The notes below the pieces were generated by a model. It was not told the origin of the DNA, searched no databases, and saw only the letters and a list, made by a program, of their open reading frames with translations. Shown here in pieces: positions 1 through 5,145 of a stretch of 5,145 nt of DNA. How positions within the stretch are numbered: position 1 is the stretch's first letter; every line of letters starts with the position of its first letter. Position numbers and translations under genes: made by a program. The stretch is from an uncultured Rikenellaceae bacterium (GTDB lineage Bacteria; Bacteroidota; Bacteroidia; Bacteroidales; Rikenellaceae): positions 1 to 5,145 of the forward strand of contig CAMQUV010000104.1 in assembly GCA_947037995.1 (NCBI GenBank), in the 5' to 3' direction.

Positions 1-45
1 AGTGTGGTTGTGTTAGTTTGAGTATATATGATTTGAGGGTGTTCG

Positions 46-67
46 CTCCTGTGTACCTCCTGTGTAA
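46..67. repeat. Short tandem repeat, two copies with an 11-bp period
   Basis: The 10-mer CTCCTGTGTA occurs at 46-55 and again at 57-66, separated by a single C, giving two adjacent units with an 11-bp period. It lies about 60 bp upstream of the gltX -7 box. Two copies at about one helical turn could be an operator-like site or a chance duplication, and the sequence does not decide. The rest of bases 1-120 shows no recognisable gene, tRNA or riboswitch to me. Confidence 0.4.
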
Positions 68-124
68 CTCTTCACTCTCGCAGCGGATAATTACTCAAAT
101 CCCCTCCTTCTAAAATATTTTGTT

Positions 125-132
125 TATATTTG
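125..132 (+). promoter_or_regulatory. Putative Bacteroidota -7 box (TATATTTG) for gltX
   Basis: TATATTTG matches the TAnnTTTG -7 consensus of the Bacteroidota primary sigma factor. It ends 28 nt before the gltX ATG, giving an expected leader of roughly 20-25 nt. That leader is almost all A/T (a T run followed by an A run, then ATCACCTAT) and has no Shine-Dalgarno sequence, as is normal in this phylum. No TTG/TTTG -33 element is seen at the expected 19-21 nt upstream, so the promoter is supported only by the -7 box and its position. Confidence 0.5.
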
Positions 133-160
133 TATCAATATTTTTAAAAAAATCACCTAT

Positions 161-1687
161 ATGAAAAACGTTAGAGTTCGCTTTGCTCCATCTCCTACGG
201 GGGCTTTGCATATTGGCGGTGTTCGCACTGCATTATACAACTATCTATTTGCTCGCCAAATGGGTGGGAAATTCATTCTTCGTATCGAAGACACCGATTC
301 ACAAAGATTTGTCCCGGGAGCCGAAGATTATATCATTAAAAGTCTCGAATGGTGTGGCATTACCATTGACGAAGGCGTTTCTGTCGGGGGGCCACACGCA
401 CCTTATCGCCAAAGCGAAAGACGCGAAATCTATCTTAAATACGCCCTACAACTCGTAACAGACGGATGGGCTTATTACGCCTTTGATACCCCCGAAGAAC
501 TTGATGCTATCCGCAAAGAACAAGAGACTGCGGGCAAAACTTTTTCGTATAACTACACAATTCGCCAAAATCTCTCTACATCACTGAAACTTTCTCCCGA
601 GGAGGTGCAAACACGTATCGATAGAGGCGACCAATGGGTTATACGTTTTAAAATGCCAGAGAATACAATCATTAAAATGAACGACCTTGTGCGCGGAGAA
701 GTTAATGTAAATAGCTCTACGCTAGACGATAAAGTACTTTATAAAAGTGCTGACGCTTTGCCTACATACCATTTGGCTAACATTGTTGACGATAAACTAA
801 TGGAAATCTCGCACGTTATCCGTGGAGAAGAGTGGTTGCCATCGCTGCCTCTGCACTTTATGCTTTACAAAGCATTTGGATGGAGTGAAGTACAACCTCA
901 GTTTGCCCACCTGCCACTACTTTTAAAGCCAGAAGGAAATGGGAAACTTTCAAAAAGAGACGGAGATAAACTTGGATTTCCTGTTTTTCCTCTCGAATGG
1001 ACACCGCAAGATGGGACTACATCTCGTGGATACAAAGAAGATGGCTACCTTCCTCAGGCATTTCTAAATATGCTTGCCCTGCTTGGTTGGAATCCCGGTG
1101 ATGATAAGGAAATTATGTCGATTGATGAGATGATTTCGCTCTTCTCAATTGATAAAGTTAGTAAAGCTGGTGCAAGATTCTCACCCCAAAAAGCTCTTTG
1201 GTTTAACGAGCAATACCTACGCGCACTACCTAATGAAGAACTTGCGCAATTGCTTGATAGTCAACTTAAAACAATTCAAATTACCGCCCCAAAAGAAAAA
1301 GTTGCAGCTGTCGTTGAGCTTGTTAGAGCTAGAGCGGTGCTTATACCTGACCTGCTTACCCTAGCCAAATTTTACTTCGTTGCACCAACCCAATACGATG
1401 AAAAAGTTGTACAGAAGTTCTGGAAAAATGAAAACCCAACACACCTCAAAAACATAACCCTAATGCTCACGCAAATCGACGATTTTACTGCGCTAGTGCT
1501 AGATAAAGCCCTGCACGACTGGATTCAAGAGCGTGAATTGCCGATGGGACAAGTGATGAATACCCTGAGACTATCAATAGTTGGGGCGAGCGGTGGCGCT
1601 TCGTTGCCCGAAATTCTTGAGATAATCGGAAAAGAAGACGCTTTGCAACGTATGAATAATATTCAAACTGTCCTAAAAACGATATAA
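161..1687 (+). CDS. gltX: Glutamyl-tRNA synthetase (GluRS, class I)
   Basis: Cytoplasmic enzyme that charges tRNA-Glu with glutamate using ATP. The 508-residue length is normal for Bacteroidetes GluRS. The N-terminal Rossmann fold opens with RFAPSPTG (7-14) followed by the HIGH-type motif HIGG (17-20). RIEDTD (41-46) is the glutamate-site segment, and HVIRGEEWLPS (218-228) is also conserved in the family. The second ATP signature, KLSKRD (262-267), replaces KMSKS. An insertion at about 272-297, rich in aromatic residues, Gly and Asp, follows that loop; I recall this from Bacteroidetes GluRS. The C-terminal half (about 320-508) is the helical anticodon-binding region. The only cysteine is Cys65, so the zinc-binding cysteine cluster of E. 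coli GluRS is absent. The ATG start places the first conserved strand at residue 4, so no earlier start is needed. The gene is monocistronic as far as visible, with a -7 box upstream and a terminator downstream. Whether it also charges tRNA-Gln (non-discriminating type) cannot be read from the sequence alone. Confidence 0.98.
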   Translation: MKNVRVRFAPSPTGALHIGGVRTALYNYLFARQMGGKFILRIEDTDSQRFVPGAEDYIIKSLEWCGITIDEGVSVGGPHAPYRQSERREIYLKYALQLVTDGWAYYAFDTPEELDAIRKEQETAGKTFSYNYTIRQNLSTSLKLSPEEVQTRIDRGDQWVIRFKMPENTIIKMNDLVRGEVNVNSSTLDDKVLYKSADALPTYHLANIVDDKLMEISHVIRGEEWLPSLPLHFMLYKAFGWSEVQPQFAHLPLLLKPEGNGKLSKRDGDKLGFPVFPLEWTPQDGTTSRGYKEDGYLPQAFLNMLALLGWNPGDDKEIMSIDEMISLFSIDKVSKAGARFSPQKALWFNEQYLRALPNEELAQLLDSQLKTIQITAPKEKVAAVVELVRARAVLIPDLLTLAKFYFVAPTQYDEKVVQKFWKNENPTHLKNITLMLTQIDDFTALVLDKALHDWIQERELPMGQVMNTLRLSIVGASGGASLPEILEIIGKEDALQRMNNIQTVLKTI

Positions 1688-1750
1688 GACTTCAGGGTGT
1701 TGTAAATTATTACAGCGATTCATACCCTCTAGTTTTACCACTATACAAGT

Positions 1751-1784
1751 AATAGCAGCGATTTATTGCTGCTATTCTGTTTTT
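1751..1784 (+). terminator. Intrinsic terminator of gltX
   Basis: A perfect 9-bp inverted repeat, AATAGCAGC (1751-1759) and GCTGCTATT (1768-1776), encloses an 8-nt loop and is followed by CTGTTTTT. It starts 64 bp after the gltX stop codon. Just upstream lies a weaker interrupted hairpin (AGGGT/ACCCT outer arms at 1694-1698 and 1724-1728, TGTAA/TTACA inner arms at 1701-1705 and 1710-1714), which may contribute to RNA 3'-end structure. Confidence 0.8.
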
Positions 1785-1839
1785 GAACTTTTTCACCGTG
1801 GCGGTAGCGACGTGCTTATTTGCTCGCGCAATTCTCAGC

Positions 1840-1897
1840 AAAAATAAATAGAAACACCCCCGAAAAACGCACTTTAAAATGCTTTTCCCGGGGGTGT
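1840..1897 (-). terminator. Intrinsic terminator of metK
   Basis: The arms ACACCCCCG (1854-1862) and CGGGGGTGT (1889-1897) pair perfectly over 9 bp. The stem can continue, after a small internal loop, through AAAA/TTTT and GCA/TGC pairs to an 8-nt apical loop. Read on the minus strand it begins 22 bp after the metK stop codon and is followed by the T-rich tract TTCTATTTATTTTT. On the plus strand the following bases (ATTTATGTGTTTT) are also T-rich, so it may back up gltX termination in the other direction. Confidence 0.82.
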
Positions 1898-1918
1898 ATT
1901 TATGTGTTTTGGGGTATA

Positions 1919-3139
1919 TTAGATTGCAAATTCTTTTTTCAGAGTATCTACGGCATCAAGTTTTTCCCATCCAAAGAATTGCATTTCTTTGCCATTGATT
2001 ACTTCCGTATATGGTTCTCGTCCAAAGTGTCCATACGCTGCAGTCGGTTCAAATATAGGATTTTTGAGTCCAAATCTTTCGACAATTTTGGCAGGTCTAA
2101 GGTCGAATATTTTTTCGATTTTCTCCGCAATTTTGCCATCAGACATATCGACATTAGCTTTGTTGAATGTGTTTACATAGATACTTACAGGTTTTGCGAC
2201 TCCGATAGCGTAAGCTATTTGGATTTGCACGGCGGGTGCTATTCCTGCTGCCACCATATTTTTTGCAATATATCTAACTGCGTAAGCAGCAGAGCGATCG
2301 ACTTTAGAAGAGTCTTTTCCTGAGAATGCACCGCCACCGTGTGCGCCACGTCCTCCGTATGTATCGACTATGATTTTGCGACCCGTTAGGCCGGTATCTC
2401 CGGCAGGTCCACCGATAACAAATTTCCCGGTAGGGTTAACGTGCAGGATATATTGGTCGTCAATAAGTCCAAGAAGGTGGTCATTATTTTGCGTTAATTC
2501 TTGTTTTATAGCAGGCATAAGAATGTTTTGTATATCAGATTTAATCAGTTCGATAGAAGCCGATTCGTCGTGTTGTGTAGATATAACAATAGTGTGCACT
2601 CTGTTTGGTTTGCCATTGTCGTTATATTCGATAGTAACTTGCGATTTGGCGTCAGGTCTGAGGTATGTCATCAGTTCACCTTGGTGTCTAATTTGGGCAA
2701 GTTTTTTTAGAATAATGTGTGATAGAGTAGTTGTAGCAGGCATAAACGATGCTGTTTCGTCGCAGGCGAATCCGAACATAATTCCTTGGTCTCCGGCACC
2801 TTGGTCGTCTGGGTTTTCACGTTCTACACCTTGGTTAATATCGGGTGATTGTTCGTGTATGGCCGATAGTACACCGCAAGAATTAGCTTCGAACATAAGT
2901 TCAGAGCGGTTATATCCAATTTTGGCAACGACTTCGCGGACAGTCGATTGAATGTCAACATAGGCTTCGCTTTTGACTTCTCCGCTAACAACGACAAGTC
3001 CAGTTGTGCAGAGTGTTTCGCAGGCAACTTTTGAGTTTGGGTCTGCTGAAAGAAATTTGTCGAGTACGGCGTCAGAGATTTGGTCGGCTACTTTGTCTGG
3101 GTGGCCTTCTGATACTGACTCAGATGTGAATAGGTACAT
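1919..3139 (-). CDS. metK: S-adenosylmethionine synthase (methionine adenosyltransferase)
   Basis: Cytoplasmic enzyme making S-adenosylmethionine from methionine and ATP, with hydrolysis of the triphosphate. This supplies the cell's methyl donor. The protein has 406 residues, slightly longer than the 384 of E. coli MetK. The three-domain family landmarks are present in order: GHPDK (12-16, ATP/Mg binding), the HEQSPDI gating-loop region (95-101, with Gln97), [10 protein letters not shown] (114-123), [11 protein letters not shown] (235-245), GDTGLTGRK (247-255, Arg254/Lys255) and GGGAFSGKD (268-276). Lys275, Lys279 and Asp281 match the E. coli active-site residues Lys265, Lys269 and Asp271. 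The ATG start is supported by the usual [15 protein letters not shown] opening. The gene begins 47 bp after the stop of the C11 peptidase gene on the same strand. That gap is A/T-rich, has no TAnnTTTG box, no hairpin with a T run and no Shine-Dalgarno sequence. Transcription may therefore come from the peptidase promoter or from an unrecognised promoter inside that gene. The gap is also too short for a SAM-I type riboswitch. Confidence 0.98.
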   Translation of the reverse strand: MYLFTSESVSEGHPDKVADQISDAVLDKFLSADPNSKVACETLCTTGLVVVSGEVKSEAYVDIQSTVREVVAKIGYNRSELMFEANSCGVLSAIHEQSPDINQGVERENPDDQGAGDQGIMFGFACDETASFMPATTTLSHIILKKLAQIRHQGELMTYLRPDAKSQVTIEYNDNGKPNRVHTIVISTQHDESASIELIKSDIQNILMPAIKQELTQNNDHLLGLIDDQYILHVNPTGKFVIGGPAGDTGLTGRKIIVDTYGGRGAHGGGAFSGKDSSKVDRSAAYAVRYIAKNMVAAGIAPAVQIQIAYAIGVAKPVSIYVNTFNKANVDMSDGKIAEKIEKIFDLRPAKIVERFGLKNPIFEPTAAYGHFGREPYTEVINGKEMQFFGWEKLDAVDTLKKEFAI

Positions 3140-3186
3140 AATTTGGTAGTATTTATGGGTTTATTTTTATTTTTTTGTAATGTATT

Positions 3187-4407
3187 TTAGTAAGCAAAAA
3201 CCGTGCTAAGGTTGCTGTCTTTGCCCCAATCGTATTTGGTGTTATAGATATTGAGTCTATTTCGTGCGGTAGTGTTTTGTAGGGGTGCGTACATAGTGAG
3301 GCCGCAGTGTGTATTGATTTTGAATCCTCCTGCACCTTTAAACATATAATCGGTTGCCCCGCTATAGACCACTGCGTAATCGAGCGCTGCTTGCAGGTTA
3401 TTAATATCGGGGGAGTGGTTATAGTTTTTTGTGATAAAATCCTCGAGGTCGTAGAACGTGTCTTGGTATGGGTAGCGCCCAAATTGTTGAACCCCTGCCG
3501 TAGTATATGAATTAATGGAGCTTTGAGGTATAATTTGTTTTATGGTATTTGCTAGCGTCTCGAGTCTGTCTGTTTGCACCACTGATATTGTGGCAGACCT
3601 TAATACTTCGCTAGACTGTCCGGCGTAGTATAGTAGGAAATCGTTGGCCATCGCTTTGACATCGGGGGCGTTTTTGGCAAACATATGCGGCATCATTTTG
3701 TCGTATGGAGCTCCGTTGGCAAGTATTTCGGCTGAGGAGCTAATTATAAATTTCGCACTATTACGTAGTTGGTACAGTCCCTCGACCGAAGCCATCAGGC
3801 AGGCGTCAAACATAATGAATTCGAGTTTTTCGAAAGATTCGAGCATAGTGGCAAGGTCGTACATTTCGATTTCGGTCACGTGTTTATATGTAGAGCCGAT
3901 AGTACGCTCGCTGCTGTCGTTGGAGTGCGCTTGTGTGGGGCGTAATAGTTTTGAATGTTGGTCGAGCGTATAAGTCGATGTGTAATTTAGGTTTGGTAAC
4001 CATCCCGAGCCGTGCGAACTTATTACGAGAGCGTGTTGGTTGGCAGGGTAACTAGCTTTTACAAATTGCATAACCTCTGTTAGAGACCCTTTTTTGCAGG
4101 GGTCAAAGTCCGAATTAAATTGAATTAGTGGTTCGGAATTTATGTGTTTGAGGTCAGTGTCGTGCTTGATACGATATAGTATTGAGTTTTTGCCTGTGTT
4201 GTGAAAAACAAATAGCCTTCCGTCGTATGATTCGTTCCAGACCGCCTCCATTTCATTTATATCAGCATCTAGGTTTGATGCAAGGTTATTGTCTGCTATG
4301 ATGTAGACAAGTATATCCCTTGCTGTTTTCTCGCCAACGAGAGGTTTTTTTGAACATTGGCATAGCAGCAGTAGAGATAAAGCGAGTATTGTATAGTATT
4401 TTTTCAT
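3187..4407 (-). CDS. Clostripain-family (C11) cysteine peptidase, predicted lipoprotein
   Basis: Predicted endopeptidase of family C11 (clan CD, caspase-like fold); characterised members cleave after Arg or Lys. The 406 residues open with a lipoprotein-type signal peptide: two lysines (2-3), a hydrophobic stretch (about 6-15), then Cys16 and Cys18. Cys18 (LCQC) or Cys16 (LLLC) would carry the lipid; both lipoboxes are loose, as is common in Bacteroidota. The mature domain starts with a core strand and the family motif ILVYIIADNNLASN (32-45). The catalytic dyad is His132 in SSHGSGW (130-136) and Cys203 in FDACLMASVE (200-209), with Asp201 at the Cys-2 position found in characterised C11 enzymes. 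Between them, about 138-178 forms an S/T/N-rich stretch with several Lys/Arg residues, a plausible site of activating self-cleavage. QFGRYPYQDTFYDLEDF (308-324) belongs to the C-terminal part. The ATG is chosen because it precedes the complete signal peptide. A TATATTTG box lies about 40 bp upstream. The physiological target is unknown; nutrient or surface proteolysis, or activation of other secreted proteins, are possibilities only. Confidence 0.9.
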   Translation of the reverse strand: MKKYYTILALSLLLLCQCSKKPLVGEKTARDILVYIIADNNLASNLDADINEMEAVWNESYDGRLFVFHNTGKNSILYRIKHDTDLKHINSEPLIQFNSDFDPCKKGSLTEVMQFVKASYPANQHALVISSHGSGWLPNLNYTSTYTLDQHSKLLRPTQAHSNDSSERTIGSTYKHVTEIEMYDLATMLESFEKLEFIMFDACLMASVEGLYQLRNSAKFIISSSAEILANGAPYDKMMPHMFAKNAPDVKAMANDFLLYYAGQSSEVLRSATISVVQTDRLETLANTIKQIIPQSSINSYTTAGVQQFGRYPYQDTFYDLEDFITKNYNHSPDINNLQAALDYAVVYSGATDYMFKGAGGFKINTHCGLTMYAPLQNTTARNRLNIYNTKYDWGKDSNLSTVFAY

Positions 4408-4448
4408 AGTATTTAGGGGTATCGACGCGTGTGACGAGAATATTCCTG

Positions 4449-4456
4449 CAAATATA
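4449..4456 (-). promoter_or_regulatory. Putative -7 box (TATATTTG) for the C11 peptidase gene
   Basis: On the minus strand this reads TATATTTGCA, matching the Bacteroidota TAnnTTTG -7 element. It lies 41 bp upstream of the peptidase ATG, so the leader would be about 30-35 nt, without a Shine-Dalgarno sequence. No TTG -33 element is found at 19-21 nt spacing; a GC-rich run (minus strand CCCCCGAGA) sits there instead. The box may also drive metK by read-through, since no terminator is visible between the two genes. Confidence 0.5.
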
Positions 4457-4488
4457 GAAAAAATATTTCATATCTCGGGGGTTTTAGG

Positions 4489-4519
4489 TTGTAAGTGGAT
4501 TTATGTTTTCATATATTTG
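4489..4519 (+). promoter_or_regulatory. Putative Bacteroidota promoter for the GNAT gene
   Basis: TTG (4489-4491), a 20-nt spacer and TATATTTG (4512-4519) fit the Bacteroidota -33/-7 arrangement (TTG, 19-21 nt, TAnnTTTG). Of the four candidate promoters in the window, this is the only one with an exact TTG -33 element at proper spacing. The -7 box ends 38 nt before the ATG. The leader is A-rich (ending CAAACAAA) and has no Shine-Dalgarno sequence. This box is the exact inverted counterpart of the one at 4449-4456 that serves the divergent peptidase gene. Confidence 0.65.
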
Positions 4520-4557
4520 CATAAAAGCATTAATACATAAATAAATAGGCAAACAAA

Positions 4558-5064
4558 ATGAAACTAATTTTAAATCGTGAAATCAATCAAAGTTTATGGG
4601 CATTATATATGGATAATTTCCCACCCGAAGAACGACGCACTATCGAAAAACATAAGGCGGCGCTAAGCGATGAACGATTTTTGCCCTATGAGATTTATGA
4701 TGATACGGATGAACTTCTCGGGCTTTTCTACTGTTGGGATGCAGGGGGATTTGTTTATGGTGAGCACTTTGTAATTATGCCCGAAAAAAGGTGTGGAGGT
4801 TTTGGGCGAGCTGTGATTGAACAGTTGAAACGGCTTATAAGTGGCAAGGTTTTGATATTGGAGGTTGAGCCGCCAGTCGATGAGATGCAACTGCGCCGTG
4901 TTGAATTTTATAAACGCGAGGGATTCTGTTTTAACGACTATGAATATATACATCCCTCTTATGCCAACCACGAACCATATCGGTTAAACATAATGAGCTT
5001 CCCGCGCGCGCTGACTTGTGAGGAGTTTACTGATTTTCGTACATTTGCCTTTTCGGTTATTTAG
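4558..5064 (+). CDS. GNAT-family N-acetyltransferase, substrate unknown
   Basis: Predicted cytoplasmic enzyme of 168 residues that transfers an acetyl group from acetyl-CoA to an unidentified amine. The acetyl-CoA pyrophosphate-binding motif A is visible as FVIMPEKRCGGFGRAVIEQL (71-90), with Arg78, Gly81 and Gly83 forming the R-x-x-G-x-G loop at the start of a helix. The following strand is VLILEVEPP (98-106), and FYKREGF (117-123) matches the late motif B region, where a Tyr/Phe-rich segment and a Gly-Phe close the CoA site. The N-terminal part carries FPPEERR (21-27), a segment I recall from a set of small uncharacterised GNAT proteins. There is no signal peptide or membrane segment. The ATG follows an A-rich leader and a good promoter, and no terminator is seen in the 81 bases after the TAG stop. 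The neighbours give no clue to the substrate: antibiotic, polyamine, amino acid or protein N-terminus all remain open. Confidence 0.88.
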   Translation: MKLILNREINQSLWALYMDNFPPEERRTIEKHKAALSDERFLPYEIYDDTDELLGLFYCWDAGGFVYGEHFVIMPEKRCGGFGRAVIEQLKRLISGKVLILEVEPPVDEMQLRRVEFYKREGFCFNDYEYIHPSYANHEPYRLNIMSFPRALTCEEFTDFRTFAFSVI

Positions 5065-5094
5065 CCACCGGCACACACACCATCGCCACGCAAA

Positions 5095-5124
5095 CTGTAA
5101 CAGTAACACAATACACTATATTTG
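5095..5124 (+). promoter_or_regulatory. Putative promoter for a + strand gene beyond the window
   Basis: TATATTTG (5117-5124) is preceded, after a 19-nt spacer, by CTG (5095-5097), one base off the TTG -33 element. It sits in the region after the GNAT stop codon, where no reading frame of note is seen, and only 21 bases remain before the window ends. The gene it would serve is therefore not visible here. Confidence 0.4.
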
Positions 5125-5145
5125 ACGTAGACTATAAAGATAACC

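Noticed and set aside
3..113. Open + strand frame of 36 codons from the window edge to a TAA, possibly the tail of an upstream gene
   Set aside because: The translation resembles no family I recognise, and a frame this short can stay open by chance. The 11-bp tandem repeat lies inside it. Sequence before base 1 would decide.
1713..1853. Minus-strand frame without an ATG, open for over 40 codons in the gltX-metK gap, as a possible gene remnant
   Set aside because: It runs through the gltX terminator and starts beside the metK terminator. It has no ATG start and no recognisable motif, and chance openness explains it.
1820..2323. Open frame of 167 codons on the + strand, starting in the terminator region and running antisense into metK
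   Set aside because: It is almost wholly antisense to a clear metK gene, covers the metK terminator, is rich in Phe/Cys/Arg/Ser as expected of a reverse-strand shadow, and has no promoter or family motif.
2370..2951. Open frame of 193 codons on the + strand inside metK
   Set aside because: It is fully antisense to the most conserved part of metK, and its reading frame is explained by metK codon usage. No recognisable motif or start signal.
3140..3186. SAM riboswitch ahead of metK
   Set aside because: The gap has only 47 bases, is A/T-rich and lacks the paired arms of known SAM riboswitches. A riboswitch would have to overlap the peptidase coding sequence.
3195..3229. Possible metK promoter inside the end of the peptidase gene (minus strand TTG, then GGTTTTTG)
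   Set aside because: The -7 candidate lacks the TA of TAnnTTTG, and the 24-nt spacing is outside the usual 19-21.
3644..3973. Open frame of 109 codons on the + strand inside the C11 peptidase gene
   Set aside because: It lies opposite the catalytic region of the peptidase. There is no promoter or family resemblance, so it is a shadow of the real gene.
1..5145. Mobile element, CRISPR array, tRNA/rRNA gene, or defence/toxin module
   Set aside because: No transposase or integrase motifs, no regularly spaced repeats, no tRNA arms and no toxin-antitoxin-like small gene pair were found on either strand. The four genes fill the window with short regulatory gaps.

Overview
The window looks like ordinary chromosomal DNA from a member of the Bacteroidota, most likely order Bacteroidales. 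Three things point there. The intergenic regions carry the Bacteroidota-type -7 promoter box TAnnTTTG, here always as TATATTTG. All four genes have A/T-rich leaders with no Shine-Dalgarno sequence. The protein types also fit: a GluRS with an insertion after its KLSKR loop that I recall from Bacteroidetes enzymes, and a lipoprotein of the clostripain (C11) peptidase family. I cannot name a genus from the sequence.

Layout: bases 1-160 are the upstream region of gltX, with a -7 box and a short tandem repeat. gltX (161-1687, +) encodes glutamyl-tRNA synthetase. Bases 1688-1918 separate gltX from the convergent metK and hold one intrinsic terminator per gene. metK (1919-3139, -) encodes S-adenosylmethionine synthase. 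A gene for a lipoprotein C11 cysteine peptidase (3187-4407, -) lies 47 bp upstream of metK on the same strand, with no visible terminator between them, so the two may share a transcript. The 150-bp region 4408-4557 is a divergent promoter region in which the two -7 boxes form an exact 10-bp inverted repeat. A GNAT-family acetyltransferase gene (4558-5064, +) follows. The last 81 bases carry another -7 box pointing out of the window, which suggests a further + strand gene downstream.

How the genes work together: gltX and metK are core housekeeping genes (tRNA charging; SAM supply). The peptidase is predicted to be membrane-anchored outside the cytoplasm, and the acetyltransferase to be cytoplasmic with unknown substrate. 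Nothing in the sequence ties the four into one pathway. I found no mobile element, CRISPR array, RNA gene, phage or defence module, and no evidence of a new multi-gene system. The most noteworthy points are the enlarged loop between the catalytic His and Cys of the C11 peptidase, its position directly ahead of metK, and the mirrored promoter pair.
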